DNA of 64,000 nucleotides, taken from assembly GCA_021295785.1 (NCBI GenBank), contig JAGWBR010000007.1:65149-129148 (forward strand). The letters are read 5' to 3'. Of this stretch, positions 37,107 to 47,706 are shown in pieces. The notes under the pieces are model-generated. The model searched no databases, was not told the DNA's origin, and saw nothing but the letters and a program-made list of their open reading frames with translations. A program made the position numbers and the translations under genes. How positions within the stretch are numbered: the stretch's first letter is position 1; every line of letters starts with the position of its first letter. This DNA is from Gemmatimonadota bacterium. Its GTDB lineage: Bacteria; Gemmatimonadota; Gemmatimonadetes; Palauibacterales; Palauibacteraceae.

Positions 37107-39409
37107 CGGGCGACCCCGACCGGCTCGCTGCCCATCCGGCCGGGAATGGCCGATTTGTATCGCTCGCTGAGCCTTGTCAGGTCAAGCTCAGCCACGTGCC
37201 CGCCGCCCTCTATGCGGCAGACCGCGCCGCCCACTACGCCGATCCTCTCAATCGGTATGCCGCATTCCGCACCTATCTCCCGAACCCTGTCGGCGTCCTC
37301 CGGCACGGCCGTAACGACAGCCCTTGAGTGAGTCTCCCCAAACCAGAGCGTGGCCCCACTGACGCTGTCGCCGCCGGGAGCCCTGTCGAGGAAAACGTCG
37401 AAACCCTGCCCGCCGGCGATGGCGCACTCGGCCAGGGCCACGGCGAGTCCGCCGTCCGAGCAATCGTGAGCAGAGCGAAACACGCCGGCTTCCGCGCCCG
37501 TGACAAGAAATTCAACCAGATTCGCAGCCGCTTCCAACACCACCTCCGGTGGCTCGCCGGCCACGATCGGGTTGCCTTGGTCGTCGGTGGTACACACCGC
37601 CAGGAACGCCGATCCTCCCAGTTCCTCCCGTGTCACTCCAGCCAGCCAAATCTCGCCGCCTTCGTCAGTGAACGCCGAGCCGACACGCCGCGAAATGTCC
37701 TTCAGCACCCCTATCATACCGACAACGGGTGTCGGGTAAACCGGTGTCCCGCCGGTCTCATTGTACAGTGATACGTTGCCTCCCGTGACCGGAGTGCCGA
37801 GCGCCTCACATGCCTCCCCCATTCCAGCGACCGCTTCGCGCAACTGAAAGTAAACGCTCGGCCTGAGCGGACTGCCGAAATTTAGGCAGTTGGTCATGGC
37901 GAGGGGACGGGCTCCCGTACAAGCAACGTTGCGAGCAGCTTCCGCCACCGCTGCCCGTCCACCGGTCCGGGGGCGCAGGTAAGTGTGCCTGCCGTTGCCG
38001 TCGGTCGAGATGGCAATGCCCCTGGTACGGTCCGGCAGCCGAAGGACAGCCGCGTCACCGCCCGGTCCGGCCAGGGTGTTCGTTTGCACGGTCGTGTCGT
38101 ACTGCTCCGAAATCCAGCGCTTGTCGGCGATCGTCGGATCGTCGAGTAGCGAGAGCAAGGCACGCGCCGCCCCGCCCGCCTTCTCCAGAAGAGCCTCGGG
38201 GTCGATCTCGTCCAGACGGGAGCGCTGCGCCTCGACCTCGTCCGATTCCCGCGCTTCTGGCTCATAGGTGGGGCATTCGTCAACGAGTGGGCGGACCGGA
38301 ATCTCTGCGACCAAAGCATCACCCTCGCGCACCCGGAACATCCCGTCGTCCGTGACTTTACCGATCACAGCCGCCTGAAGATCCCACCGGGCCAGCACTT
38401 CCTGAACGGCCTCCTCACATCCCGGTTTCGCCACGAGCAACATGCGTTCCTGTGACTCGGAGAGAAGCATCTCGTACGGGGTCATGTTCTCTTCGCGGAC
38501 GGGAAGGTGCCGAACATTTATCTCGATCCCCGAGCCCGAGCGGGACGACATTTCCGTTGCACTGGAGGTAAGACCGGCCGCTCCCATGTCCTGGATTCCC
38601 ACAAGCAACTCCCGCGAGATCAACTCGAGGCTGGCTTCCAGGAGCAGCTTCTCGGTGAATGGGTCCCCCACCTGTACCTGCGGCCGGCTGGAAGTGGCGT
38701 CTTCGTCCAACTCCTCCGAGGCGAAAGTGGCCCCGTGGATACCGTCCCTTCCGGTGCGCGCGCCCACCGCCATGACGGCGTTCCCCACGCCCTCCGCCTC
38801 GCCGCGGATCAGCCGGGAAACGGGCAGCACGCCCACGCACATGACGTTGATAAGCGGGTTTTTTTCGTAGGCCGCATCGAAAATGGCTTCGCCCCCGACA
38901 GTAGGCACTCCCACACAGTTTCCGTAGTCGCCCACCCCCCTGACCACGCCGTCAAACAGGTACCTCGACCGCGGATCGTCCAGCGTCCCGAAGTGCAGGC
39001 TGTCGAACAGCGCAACGGGACGAGCTCCCATTGTGAACACGTCCCTCAGAATCCCGCCGGCTCCGGTGGCGGCCCCCTGGTAGGGTTCGATGGCCGATGG
39101 GTGGTTGTGTGACTCGATCTTGAACGCGACGCACCAGTCACCGCCGACGCTAACAACGCCGGCGTTCTCGCCCGGTCCCTGAACCACGGCGGCGGACTCG
39201 GTGGGCAGGTTGCGCAGGAGCGGCCGCGAGTGCTTGTAACCGCAGTGTTCGGACCACATGGCGCTGAAAACGCCGAGTTCCGCGTACGTCGGTTCGCGCC
39301 CCAGGATTGCGAGGATGCTGGCGTACTCTGCCTCGTTCAACCCGTGGTTCTCCACCAACTCGGGAGAGATTTCGGGATCCCCCGGCCTGGGTTGGGGTTG
39401 GTGGTTCAC
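37103..39409 (-). CDS. purL: Phosphoribosylformylglycinamidine synthase subunit PurL
   Basis: [35 protein letters not shown]...[39 protein letters not shown]. Confidence 0.96.
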   Translation of the reverse strand: MNHQPQPRPGDPEISPELVENHGLNEAEYASILAILGREPTYAELGVFSAMWSEHCGYKHSRPLLRNLPTESAAVVQGPGENAGVVSVGGDWCVAFKIESHNHPSAIEPYQGAATGAGGILRDVFTMGARPVALFDSLHFGTLDDPRSRYLFDGVVRGVGDYGNCVGVPTVGGEAIFDAAYEKNPLINVMCVGVLPVSRLIRGEAEGVGNAVMAVGARTGRDGIHGATFASEELDEDATSSRPQVQVGDPFTEKLLLEASLELISRELLVGIQDMGAAGLTSSATEMSSRSGSGIEINVRHLPVREENMTPYEMLLSESQERMLLVAKPGCEEAVQEVLARWDLQAAVIGKVTDDGMFRVREGDALVAEIPVRPLVDECPTYEPEARESDEVEAQRSRLDEIDPEALLEKAGGAARALLSLLDDPTIADKRWISEQYDTTVQTNTLAGPGGDAAVLRLPDRTRGIAISTDGNGRHTYLRPRTGGRAAVAEAARNVACTGARPLAMTNCLNFGSPLRPSVYFQLREAVAGMGEACEALGTPVTGGNVSLYNETGGTPVYPTPVVGMIGVLKDISRRVGSAFTDEGGEIWLAGVTREELGGSAFLAVCTTDDQGNPIVAGEPPEVVLEAAANLVEFLVTGAEAGVFRSAHDCSDGGLAVALAECAIAGGQGFDVFLDRAPGGDSVSGATLWFGETHSRAVVTAVPEDADRVREIGAECGIPIERIGVVGGAVCRIEGGGHVAELDLTRLSERYKSAIPGRMGSEPVGVAR

Positions 39410-40140
39410 GAGGTGCCCACAGCCCGGACCAGCGATCGAAACAAGGGCAGCCCGTCATCCGGCCCCAGCGCCCGGATCGAGTGCCTCTCGGGATGCGGCA
39501 TCATCCCCAGCACGTTTCCGGCTTCGTTCAATATCCCCGCTACGTTGTTGGCCGACCCGTTGGGGTTGGCCGCATCGGTGGCTTCGCCGGCGCCGTTCAC
39601 GTAGCGGAAGGCCACCCGTCCAGAGGACTCCAGTGCGTCCAGCGTCTCGGCGTCTGCTGTGTACTGTCCCTCACCGTGGGCGATCGGAATCTGGACCACG
39701 GGTGCCCGATGAAACCCCGAAAACGTTTCCGCGGGAACGTCTGGATCGGCATACTCGGAGGTGAAGGGGGTATCGACCCGTTCGACTCGGAGCGACACGG
39801 GAACGCAGCGGAAACGCAGTCCTCGATTGCGCGTGAGGGCACCCGGCAACAAACCCGCCTCGCACAGAATCTGAAACCCGTTGCAAATCCCGAGAGTCAA
39901 GCCTCCGTTGTGGGCGAATTCAACGACTTCCCCCATTATCGGGCTGAACCGGGCGATTGCGCCGCCGCGCAGATAGTCCCCGTAAGAAAAACCGCCCGGC
40001 AGAACAACAACGTCCGAACTCTCCAGATCGCGGGACTTGTGCCACAGGTACACGGCGGTCTCGCCCAGTCCCTCGGTCACGGCCCGGTAGGCGTCCGCGT
40101 CGCAGTTCGAACCGGGGAAACGCACGATGCCGAATTTCAT
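39406..40140 (-). CDS. purQ: Phosphoribosylformylglycinamidine synthase subunit PurQ
   Basis: [20 protein letters not shown]...[24 protein letters not shown]...[23 protein letters not shown]...[10 protein letters not shown]. Confidence 0.96.
   Translation of the reverse strand: MKFGIVRFPGSNCDADAYRAVTEGLGETAVYLWHKSRDLESSDVVVLPGGFSYGDYLRGGAIARFSPIMGEVVEFAHNGGLTLGICNGFQILCEAGLLPGALTRNRGLRFRCVPVSLRVERVDTPFTSEYADPDVPAETFSGFHRAPVVQIPIAHGEGQYTADAETLDALESSGRVAFRYVNGAGEATDAANPNGSANNVAGILNEAGNVLGMMPHPERHSIRALGPDDGLPLFRSLVRAVGTS
39723..39740. repeat. Interspersed palindrome, copy 16
   Basis: ACGTTTCCGCGGGAACGT in the purQ CDS (DVPAETF). Confidence 0.92.
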
Positions 40141-40448
40141 GGGGGTTCGCTGACGGAGAGGGTGTAATCCTCAATGACCGGATTAGTGATGAGTTCGCCG
40201 CACATCCGTTTGGCCTCCCGCTCGGCCTCGGCGGCACTGTTGGCTTGCAAGCGAAGGTCGAACAGCTTCCCCGCGCGGACCGACTCCACGCCCGCGTAAC
40301 CCAGGTCTTGGAGAGCGCGCTGTATCGTCTGGCCTTCGGGGTCCAAGATCCCCTGGCGGGGGGTTACGCGGACCTCAACGGCCCAGACGGGCAGGCGCGG
40401 CTCACCCGAGCCGCCGCCGGAACTGACGCCTGGCGCTGCCGCAGTCAC
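40137..40448 (-). CDS. purS: Phosphoribosylformylglycinamidine synthase subunit PurS
   Basis: [48 protein letters not shown]; position between purQ and purC. Confidence 0.92.
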   Translation of the reverse strand: MTAAAPGVSSGGGSGEPRLPVWAVEVRVTPRQGILDPEGQTIQRALQDLGYAGVESVRAGKLFDLRLQANSAAEAEREAKRMCGELITNPVIEDYTLSVSEPP

Positions 40449-41377
40449 GTGTAGAGCTCTCTTGCGGTAACGCGGCGAAAAGCCTCCAAGTAGCGCTCCG
40501 ACGTGGTAGTAACCACTTCGCCGGGGAGCGAGGGGGCCGGGGGAGTCTTATCCCATCCACCCTGTTTCACGATTCCGTCGAGATGGTCGCGGACCGGTTG
40601 TTTGTCGAGGGACGGTTGGCCGCCTCCCAATCGGTAGAAGGCCGCCGGCCAGAAGCGGGAGGAGTCGGGGGTCATAACCTCGTCAATCAGGGTCATCTCG
40701 CCCGACTCCAACTGCCCAAACTCGAACTTGGTGTCGGCCAGCAGGATCCCGCGGTCGCGGAGCATGTCCCGGCCCCGGGCGTAGAGGGCCAGGCTGGCGT
40801 CTCGAAGGCGTTCGGCCGTCTCGGTCCCCACGATCGTTTTCATGTGATCGAAGGTGATATTCTCGTCATGCAGCCCTTGTTCGGCCTTGGTTGAGGGAGA
40901 AAAGATCGGCTCCTCGAGTTCTTCCGACTCGCTCAGACCATTTGGCAGTGGTTCGCCGGCGAGGGTCCCGCTACGCGCGTATTCTTTCCACGCGGACCCC
41001 GAAATGAACCCCCGGACCACACATTCCACGGGGAAAGGTTTTGCTTTCTCGATGAGCATGCCCCGGTAAGCCCATACATGCCGGGTGGCTTCCAATTCCG
41101 GGCAGGCTGCGATCACCTCGTCCGGGTCGGCGGCGATGTTGTGCCCCCGGACGATGTCCCCCGTCTGATCAAACCAAAACGCTGACATCTGGGTGAGGAC
41201 CGCCCCTTTGTGAGGAATCGGATCGGGAATCACACAGTCGAACGCACTGATTCGGTCGCTCGCCACCATCAGAAGTCGCTGGCCGAGGTCGAACATCGAA
41301 CGAACCTTCCCCTGGTTCAGGAGCGGCAGCGGGAGGTCAATGGAGTGGAGTGGCTTTGTTCCGGGCATGTTTGGCAA
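40445..41377 (-). CDS. purC: Phosphoribosylaminoimidazole-succinocarboxamide synthase
   Basis: NQGKVRSMFDLGQRLLMVASDRISAFDCVIPDPIPHKGAVLTQMSAFWF...PVECVVRGFISGSAWKEY. Confidence 0.95.
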   Translation of the reverse strand: MPNMPGTKPLHSIDLPLPLLNQGKVRSMFDLGQRLLMVASDRISAFDCVIPDPIPHKGAVLTQMSAFWFDQTGDIVRGHNIAADPDEVIAACPELEATRHVWAYRGMLIEKAKPFPVECVVRGFISGSAWKEYARSGTLAGEPLPNGLSESEELEEPIFSPSTKAEQGLHDENITFDHMKTIVGTETAERLRDASLALYARGRDMLRDRGILLADTKFEFGQLESGEMTLIDEVMTPDSSRFWPAAFYRLGGGQPSLDKQPVRDHLDGIVKQGGWDKTPPAPSLPGEVVTTTSERYLEAFRRVTARELYT

Positions 41378-41443
41378 GATCTCGCAGCAGAGTAGGCTGA
41401 GATTAGTACGACCTGTTGGTGAGTGGGGTCAGGTGGAGCAGGG

Positions 41444-42955
41444 TCAAACGCGGACTTCTGTTGAGTTGCCGTCAGTCGAAGCCTGGTCGAAGTCGGCCAG
41501 GCGCGGCCTGACCTCCGTCTCGAGGAACCGCGCAACCTGCGCGGCTGACCGGCCGGACAACTTCTTGGAGTCTGCCAATTCGGCCAAGTCATCCTCGGAC
41601 AGGCCGAAGGCCGCATCGCCTGCAATTCTCGCGAAGAAATCGCTGTCCGCGGCACCTTCATCCAGACGAGAACGGGCAGCAAGGGCGTGGACACGGATAC
41701 GCTCGTGGAGATCCTGTCGATCGCCGCCCAGCCGAACCCCGGCCAGCAGGATTTCTTCGGTGGCCATGAAGGGGAGTTGCTGGCCCAGCCGCCGGGCAAT
41801 CACGGCGGGGTGGACGACCAGTCCACTGGCAACGTTCGCGGCCAGAATGAGGATAGCCTCGGCAGCCATGTGCGCTTCGGGAATGGAAATCCGCCGGTTC
41901 GCCGAATCATCAAGAGTCCGCTCAAACCACTGAACCGACGCCGTCCACGACGCGTTTATCTCCAGCGTGCAGAGGTGCCGCGAAAGAGCGCAGATCCGCT
42001 CCGAACGCATCGGATTCCTCTTGTAGGGCATGGCCGAGGATCCGATCTGCCGCTGCCCAAACGGTTCCTCAATTTCCCCAAAGGCTTGTAGCAGTCGAAT
42101 GTCGTGCCCGAACCGGGCCGTCGATGCGCCGATCCCGGCCAGCAGGGCCAGCACCCGGTGATCCACTTTCCGAGGGTAAGTCTGACCGACAACCGGGTAA
42201 ACGCCCGAAAAACCGAATCGCTCGGCGAGCCGCTGGTTCAGGAGATCGACCTTTTCCCCGTCCCCGTCAAACAACGCCAGAAAAGTCGCCTCGGTCCCTG
42301 TTGTGCCCCGGGCGCCCCTGAGTCTCAGGCCCGCCGTCAGATGGTCCAACTCGTCCAGGTCGAAGAGCAGGTCCTGCAGCCACAGGCAGGCTCGTTTGCC
42401 CACCGTGGTCGGCTGAGCCGGCTGGAGGTGCGTGTATCCCAAGGTCGGCAGCGCGGCGTGGCGCTCCGCGAACTCGGCGAGGGCCGACGCGCCGACGAGC
42501 AAGCGCCGCCTCAGAATGCGAAGCGCCGTCTGGTGCTGCAGCAGGCCGTGGTTGTCGCCGACGAACGCGCTTGTCGCGCCCATGTGGATGAACTTGCGCG
42601 CCTCCGGAGCGACCTCGCCAAAGTGGTGAACATGGGCCATGACGTCGTGCCGAAGCTCGCGTTCAATAACGGCCACACGGTCCAGGTCCACCGTGTCCCG
42701 AGCAGCGCGCATGGCCGCAATGGCGCCACGGGGAATGGGAACGCCCAAAGCCCGTTCTTCCTCGGCAAGGGCAATCCACAAGTCGCGCCAGGCGAGCGCC
42801 TGCGCGCCAGGCGAGAAAACTGATGCCATCTCGTCGGAGGCGTAACGCTCTATCAGTGGATGCGGGTAACCGCGGTCGGCGTTCAGAGCGGGAGCCTGTC
42901 TGGGGGGAGGTCCAGAAGCGATGCTATAGGTGGAAGCAAAGATCGGGAAGGACAT
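41444..42955 (-). CDS. purB: Adenylosuccinate lyase
   Basis: HDVMAHVHHFGEVAPEARKFIHMGATSAFVGDN...LGYTHLQPAQPTTVGKRACLW...IGSSAMPYKRNPMRSERI. Confidence 0.93.
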   Translation of the reverse strand: MSFPIFASTYSIASGPPPRQAPALNADRGYPHPLIERYASDEMASVFSPGAQALAWRDLWIALAEEERALGVPIPRGAIAAMRAARDTVDLDRVAVIERELRHDVMAHVHHFGEVAPEARKFIHMGATSAFVGDNHGLLQHQTALRILRRRLLVGASALAEFAERHAALPTLGYTHLQPAQPTTVGKRACLWLQDLLFDLDELDHLTAGLRLRGARGTTGTEATFLALFDGDGEKVDLLNQRLAERFGFSGVYPVVGQTYPRKVDHRVLALLAGIGASTARFGHDIRLLQAFGEIEEPFGQRQIGSSAMPYKRNPMRSERICALSRHLCTLEINASWTASVQWFERTLDDSANRRISIPEAHMAAEAILILAANVASGLVVHPAVIARRLGQQLPFMATEEILLAGVRLGGDRQDLHERIRVHALAARSRLDEGAADSDFFARIAGDAAFGLSEDDLAELADSKKLSGRSAAQVARFLETEVRPRLADFDQASTDGNSTEVRV

Positions 42956-43087
42956 CCGCTAAGCCCGAATGTTATTCCGAAGTGAATTATCCTGCCAGAT
43001 TCACACGGCTCCGCCTGCTCAGCTTGGTCCGCACGCGTGGTGCGGCTGGCAGAGCCTGACAGAATCCGAGGTCGCGGGACCGGGCGG

Positions 43088-44716
43088 TTAGGATTCCGGC
43101 CCTCGGATGCGGAAGGGTCGCAGCGTGCCGAAGTCCGAACCCCGAGCGATATGCAGGCGGACCCATCCGTCTTCGGCGCGGGCGTAGTAGCTGAACTGGT
43201 CCCGAAGGGCTTCGGCCGATCGAACTTCGGTACCGTTCACCGCCCAGATCACGTCGCCTTCTCGCAGGCGAGTGGCCTCCGCAGGTCCTTCGACGGAGAG
43301 GACCAATGCTCCGTAACCAACCTCGAGACCCCGTTCCTGGGCAATGTCGGCGGTGACCGATACCAAATCCAGGCCGGCCAACGCCTCAATGCGCTCCGCC
43401 CGTCCGGACGGGATTTCCTCAAGTGCCAGGCGGGTCTCGTAGAGTGTTTCCCCGCGCCGGAAGACGACGACGAGCTGACTCCCCACCCCCGCATATACCA
43501 GTCCGACCTGCCAGTCGAGGTCGTGGTTCACGGTGCGTCCGTTGACGGACACAATCTCATCTCCGACCCGCAGCCCGGCCTCCTCGCCCGGCGTTCCCTC
43601 GTACACCTCGGTGACCAGCGGCCGTCCATAGACGGATTCGTCGTCGGCCCGTTCGGTCAGCACCTCGAGACCGGCCCACGGTCGGCGGACCCGCCCGTGA
43701 TCCAGAATCTCCCCGGCGACCACGAGGGCTCGGTCGATGGGGATTGCAAACCCCAATCCCTCCGAACCGCCCGAGCGGGACAAGATCGAACTGTTGACGC
43801 CGATCACGTCGCCGTCCGCGTTTGCAAGGGGACCGCCCGAGTTGCCGGGATTGATTGAAGCGTCGGTTTGAATCATGTCGGCATACATGACCTCTTCACC
43901 CGATGCCGACTGGATGTCACGCCCCAGACCGCTGATCACTCCGGCCGTGACAGTGGCTTCGGGGTTGCGCAACGAATACCCGGAAGGGTTGCCGATCGCG
44001 ACTGCGGGTTCGCCGATGAAGAGATCGGCAGTGGAGCCGAGCGGGGCGGGCGGCACCCGCCCACCTGAGATCCGCAAGACGGCGATGTCCGTGAGAGCGT
44101 CCGAACCGACCAGTTCGGCGTCATGGATGCTGCCATCGGCGGCGACCACTTCAATCTGGTCGGCACCCCTGACGACATGTTCGTTGGTCAGCACGATGCC
44201 CGAGGAATCGATGACGAACCCGGACCCCAGGCCCGGCACCGCACGCGACCCGCCAAATGTGGAAAACAGGCTGCGGTAATGGACCAGCTGGGTTGTTCGC
44301 ACGCTGACAACGGAGGGCAGTACCCTGAAGGCGGCCACCATGGTCGGGGTCCTCCGCGCCGCGGAAATGTCCGGAACCTCCTGAGCGCCCGTGCCGGCGC
44401 TCCCCACCGGCAAAGCCAGTTCGCCGATGGCCCAGTCCGCTTGGACTTCTGCCAAGTCCAACGGGGAAGTACCGGACCCATCGAACTGCACGGGGTCCGC
44501 GGTTTCGGCAAGAGAGCCGGCTCCGCGCGGAGAAGTCATGGGACCGGGTAACTCATCCGCCGAGTTGTCCTCGCCCCACGGGGAGATCCCCAGGTACGAA
44601 GCCAAAGAACCTGCCCCGAGTCCAGCAAGGCCGAGCACGACCGTTCCCGCCAGCCAGGCCAGCGGGCCCCCGAACCTGTGTCTGCGCTCCTTACCGCTAG
44701 CTTCCAATGCGCCCAC
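43088..44716 (-). CDS. HtrA/DegP-like S1C serine protease with PDZ domains
   Basis: GSGFVIDSSGIVLTNEHVV...DALTDIAVLRI...TDASINPGNSGGPLANADGDVIGVNS; two PDZ-like segments; N-terminal TM. Confidence 0.92.
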   Translation of the reverse strand: MGALEASGKERRHRFGGPLAWLAGTVVLGLAGLGAGSLASYLGISPWGEDNSADELPGPMTSPRGAGSLAETADPVQFDGSGTSPLDLAEVQADWAIGELALPVGSAGTGAQEVPDISAARRTPTMVAAFRVLPSVVSVRTTQLVHYRSLFSTFGGSRAVPGLGSGFVIDSSGIVLTNEHVVRGADQIEVVAADGSIHDAELVGSDALTDIAVLRISGGRVPPAPLGSTADLFIGEPAVAIGNPSGYSLRNPEATVTAGVISGLGRDIQSASGEEVMYADMIQTDASINPGNSGGPLANADGDVIGVNSSILSRSGGSEGLGFAIPIDRALVVAGEILDHGRVRRPWAGLEVLTERADDESVYGRPLVTEVYEGTPGEEAGLRVGDEIVSVNGRTVNHDLDWQVGLVYAGVGSQLVVVFRRGETLYETRLALEEIPSGRAERIEALAGLDLVSVTADIAQERGLEVGYGALVLSVEGPAEATRLREGDVIWAVNGTEVRSAEALRDQFSYYARAEDGWVRLHIARGSDFGTLRPFRIRGPES

Positions 44717-44760
44717 CCTTGTTTCCCGTACGATTTACTGCGCTGCCCGCGGACTGCGAA

Positions 44761-45639
44761 CTAGCCAAGATCCGCCCCGAACGTTCCCGCGGGAACGGAT
44801 TTTGGCAGCCACGGAATCCCGTGCTCCCGGTTCCAGCGACCATCATACCGCACTCCGGTCAGATACAGCCCTTCGGCGGGTGCCGGCGTCGGCGGGCGCG
44901 GCGGCTGGTGTGTAGAAGACGATTTGGCCCCCGCAGACGTTTCCGCGGGAACGTTTCCCAAGGCGAGCAGGTCGCAGAAATCCTGCTTCGGCCGTTTCCC
45001 GGCACTGATCTCTACGCTGGTTCCCACAAGGTACCGCACCATTCTGTGCAGGAAACGATTTGCAATGATGGAGAAGAACAAGAGTCCGTCCGGTCCATCC
45101 CGCCAAGCCGCCTCGTGTACTCTGCAAGAAAAGCCGTTCCCGCATTGGCCACTTTTGGCGAACCCCTCGAAAGAACGTTCTCCGACGATGGTCGCGGCCA
45201 GTTCGTTCAGCACGCCGACGTCGAGCGTCCAACCCACCGCCCAGGCGCGGTCCCTCCAGAACGGCCGCTGTCCGCCGCGGGCAATCACGTACTGGTACCG
45301 CCGCGCCGACGCGCTGAACCGGGGGTGAAAGTTTTCGGTCGCCCGACTCACCGACAATACCCCAATCGCACCGCCCGCGGGGCCAGTGGTCAAGACAGCC
45401 TGTAGCGCTCGTTCGACTTCAGCAGGTTGGTGCCACCCGTCCGGTGCGGTGAACCCGATTTCTTGGGCGGAGGCGTGCACGCCGGTGTCGGTCCGCCCCG
45501 CCATCGCTACCCGGGCGGACCGGTCAAAAAGCAGCGAAAGCGCCGACTCCAGCGCGCCCTGCACGGTCGGCAGGTTTGACTGGAGCTGGGATCCGTGAAA
45601 AGACCCCCCGTGATATTCGATCGTGGCCCGAAATCGCAT
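44761..45639 (-). CDS. truA: tRNA pseudouridine synthase A
   Basis: FRATIEYHGGSFHGSQLQSNLPTVQGALESAL...VAMAGRTDTGVHASAQEIGF...ANRFLHRMVRYLVGTSVEI. Confidence 0.93.
   Translation of the reverse strand: MRFRATIEYHGGSFHGSQLQSNLPTVQGALESALSLLFDRSARVAMAGRTDTGVHASAQEIGFTAPDGWHQPAEVERALQAVLTTGPAGGAIGVLSVSRATENFHPRFSASARRYQYVIARGGQRPFWRDRAWAVGWTLDVGVLNELAATIVGERSFEGFAKSGQCGNGFSCRVHEAAWRDGPDGLLFFSIIANRFLHRMVRYLVGTSVEISAGKRPKQDFCDLLALGNVPAETSAGAKSSSTHQPPRPPTPAPAEGLYLTGVRYDGRWNREHGIPWLPKSVPAGTFGADLG
44782..44797. repeat. Interspersed palindrome, copy 17
   Basis: CGTTCCCGCGGGAACG in the truA C-terminus (SVPAGTF). Confidence 0.93.
44937..44954. repeat. Interspersed palindrome, copy 18
   Basis: ACGTTTCCGCGGGAACGT in truA (NVPAETS). 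Confidence 0.92.
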
Positions 45640-45740
45640 CAATCGCTGAGTCGCCGGCGCACGAATTGCGCCCGCGCCGCTGCCCGGGCCGCGCGTCGCT
45701 CCCTTGACAGAGTCTCGTGCCCCGGCAATGGTTGGGCCCC

Positions 45741-46862
45741 ATGACAAAAGCGAAAGCAGATGCGGCGCGGGGTCCGGGGGTGAGGTCCGTGCTCAGTCGC
45801 CTTCTGGCGGGAAGACCGCTCGACGCGGCGGAAGCCGAGAACCTGTTCACCGCTTTCATGGAAGGCCGGGCGGCCCCCGAGGAGACGGCTGCCGCGCTGG
45901 CGGCGCTGAAGGTCCGCGGGGAAACCGCCGCGGAAGTTGAGGGGGGTGTGCGTGCGCTCCGCAGCAGCATGATCCGGGTGGAACTCACGACCCGCGCACC
46001 CGCCGGCCGACGACCAGGGGGCGGGAAGCCGCCGGACCCGCCGGAAGAACTCAGCCGTTTCCCGGATCTCGCTGGCGGCGCGGTGGACACCTGCGGCACG
46101 GGCGGCGGCGCGCTCACGACCTTTAACATCTCCACCGCGTCGGCCGTCCTCGCAGCGGCGGGAGGCGTCGGCATCGCCAAACACGGCAACCGGTCGTTTA
46201 CCTCGAAATCGGGAAGCGCCGACGTGCTCGAAGCGCTCGGCATCCCGATCGAAGTTGCACCAGAGGCGCAGGCCCCGCTCTACGCGAAACGGGGGTTCAT
46301 TTTCATGTTCGCGCCCGCTCATCATCCGGCCATGCGCAACGTCGCTGGTGTGCGGAAGGCACTGGGCGTCGACACCATCTTCAACATGCTCGGCCCCCTC
46401 GCGAACCCGGCCATGGTCAGCCGGCAGGTCGTGGGTGTGGCCGACCCCGAGAAGCTCCCGCTGATTGCCGACGTGCTGGCCGGGCTGGGGCACGAACGGG
46501 CGCTCGTGGTTCACGGGACTCCGGGGATGGACGAAATCAGCCCGCTGGGGCCAACCGACGTGATCCGTGTGGAGAACGGCGTGGCCGGGGCGGACCGTCT
46601 GGACCCGGCCGATCTTGGCTGTCCCGCCTCCGGCAGCGCCGACGACCTGGCGGGCGGCACTCCGCAGGATAACGCCGAGGTCATCGAGGGCGTACTCGCC
46701 GGGAATGTCGGAGGAGCCGCGCGGGCCGCGGTGGTTCTCAATGCCGCCGCAGCTTTCTGGGCGGCCGGGGCCGTCGACGACCTGCAAACGGGTGCTACGC
46801 TGGCGGAGCGGACCATCGACGAAGGCGGGGCAGCGGACAAGCTGGCGCAACTCAGGGGATAA
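45741..46862 (+). CDS. trpD: Anthranilate phosphoribosyltransferase
   Basis: VDTCGTGGGALTTFNISTASAVLAAAGGVGIAKHGNRSFTSKSGSADVLEALG...DTIFNMLGPLANPA. Confidence 0.94.
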   Translation: MTKAKADAARGPGVRSVLSRLLAGRPLDAAEAENLFTAFMEGRAAPEETAAALAALKVRGETAAEVEGGVRALRSSMIRVELTTRAPAGRRPGGGKPPDPPEELSRFPDLAGGAVDTCGTGGGALTTFNISTASAVLAAAGGVGIAKHGNRSFTSKSGSADVLEALGIPIEVAPEAQAPLYAKRGFIFMFAPAHHPAMRNVAGVRKALGVDTIFNMLGPLANPAMVSRQVVGVADPEKLPLIADVLAGLGHERALVVHGTPGMDEISPLGPTDVIRVENGVAGADRLDPADLGCPASGSADDLAGGTPQDNAEVIEGVLAGNVGGAARAAVVLNAAAAFWAAGAVDDLQTGATLAERTIDEGGAADKLAQLRG

Positions 46863-46913
46863 CTGCCTCCGACCCGGGCGAGCGGCCCGCACCAACCAAG
46901 AGAGCCGCTTCGG

Positions 46914-47567
46914 TCAGCCGTATCGCCTCAGCACACCAACGACGATGCCCTGCACCCGGACCCGGTGCGCCTGCACAATCATGGGAGCAAGGGCCGGATT
47001 TGCCGGCTGCAAGCGGACGTACCCGTCCTCTTCGCGGTAAAGCTTCTTCATCGTTGCGGTTTCGTTGTCGATCAGCGCAATCACCATGTCTCCCTCGCGA
47101 GGAATGCGCCGGACCCGGACAATGACGTGGTCTCCGTCCCGGATCTGTTCGTTGATCATCGAGTCTCCGCGGACCCGGAGGACATAGTGCTCGTCCCGTG
47201 ACCCGGAGATCATGTCTTCCGGGACCGCAATGGTTTCTCTTTCCGCAATCGCCTCAATCGGCTCGCCGGCGGCGACTGTTCCGCGCAGTGGCAGCTCGAC
47301 GGCACCCAACCGTATGCCCACATCCTCGGTGCCCAGGAGTGAGTTGGTCAGTTCAATGGAGCGGCGCTGGTAATGGGTGCGCCGGATGTACCCCTTGCAC
47401 TCCAGATTGGTAAGGTGTTCGTGGACTGTCGCGACGGAGCGGTACCCAAAGTGCTGGGCGATCTCCTCCAGGCTGGGTGCGTACCGCCGGAACCGGCAGA
47501 AACCCTCAATGAAATCGAGCATTTCTCGCTGCCGAGGAGTGAGGGGGGCCTTGTTCTGTTCGCTCAT
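46914..47567 (-). CDS. lexA: LexA repressor
   Basis: LTPRQREMLDFIEGFCRFRRYAPSLEEIAQHFGYRSVATVHEHLTNLECKGYI; cleavage site VAAGEPIEA; YVLRVRGDSMINEQIRDGDHVIV; ETATMKKL. Confidence 0.94.
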   Translation of the reverse strand: MSEQNKAPLTPRQREMLDFIEGFCRFRRYAPSLEEIAQHFGYRSVATVHEHLTNLECKGYIRRTHYQRRSIELTNSLLGTEDVGIRLGAVELPLRGTVAAGEPIEAIAERETIAVPEDMISGSRDEHYVLRVRGDSMINEQIRDGDHVIVRVRRIPREGDMVIALIDNETATMKKLYREEDGYVRLQPANPALAPMIVQAHRVRVQGIVVGVLRRYG

Positions 47568-47637
47568 TTGTCTGCTGCTTTCGCCAGGACCTATTTGCCG
47601 GGGCCATCTGCCAGGCCATCGTCCTACGGCAGCATAA

Positions 47638-47696
47638 CCGAAAATCCAAACTGCCCCACCCGAACACCGAATATATGCCGAATATACCCGAAAATC
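47638..47696. promoter_or_regulatory. Repeated CCGAAWAT-type boxes upstream of lexA
   Basis: CCGAAAATC (47638-47646), CCGAATATA (47667-47675), CCGAATATA (47678-47686), CCGAAAATC (47688-47696). Confidence 0.5.
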
Positions 47697-47706
47697 AACC
47701 CAAGAA

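Noticed and set aside
45639-46895. 418-aa minus-strand ORF
   Set aside because: Antisense to trpD, which has clear family motifs.
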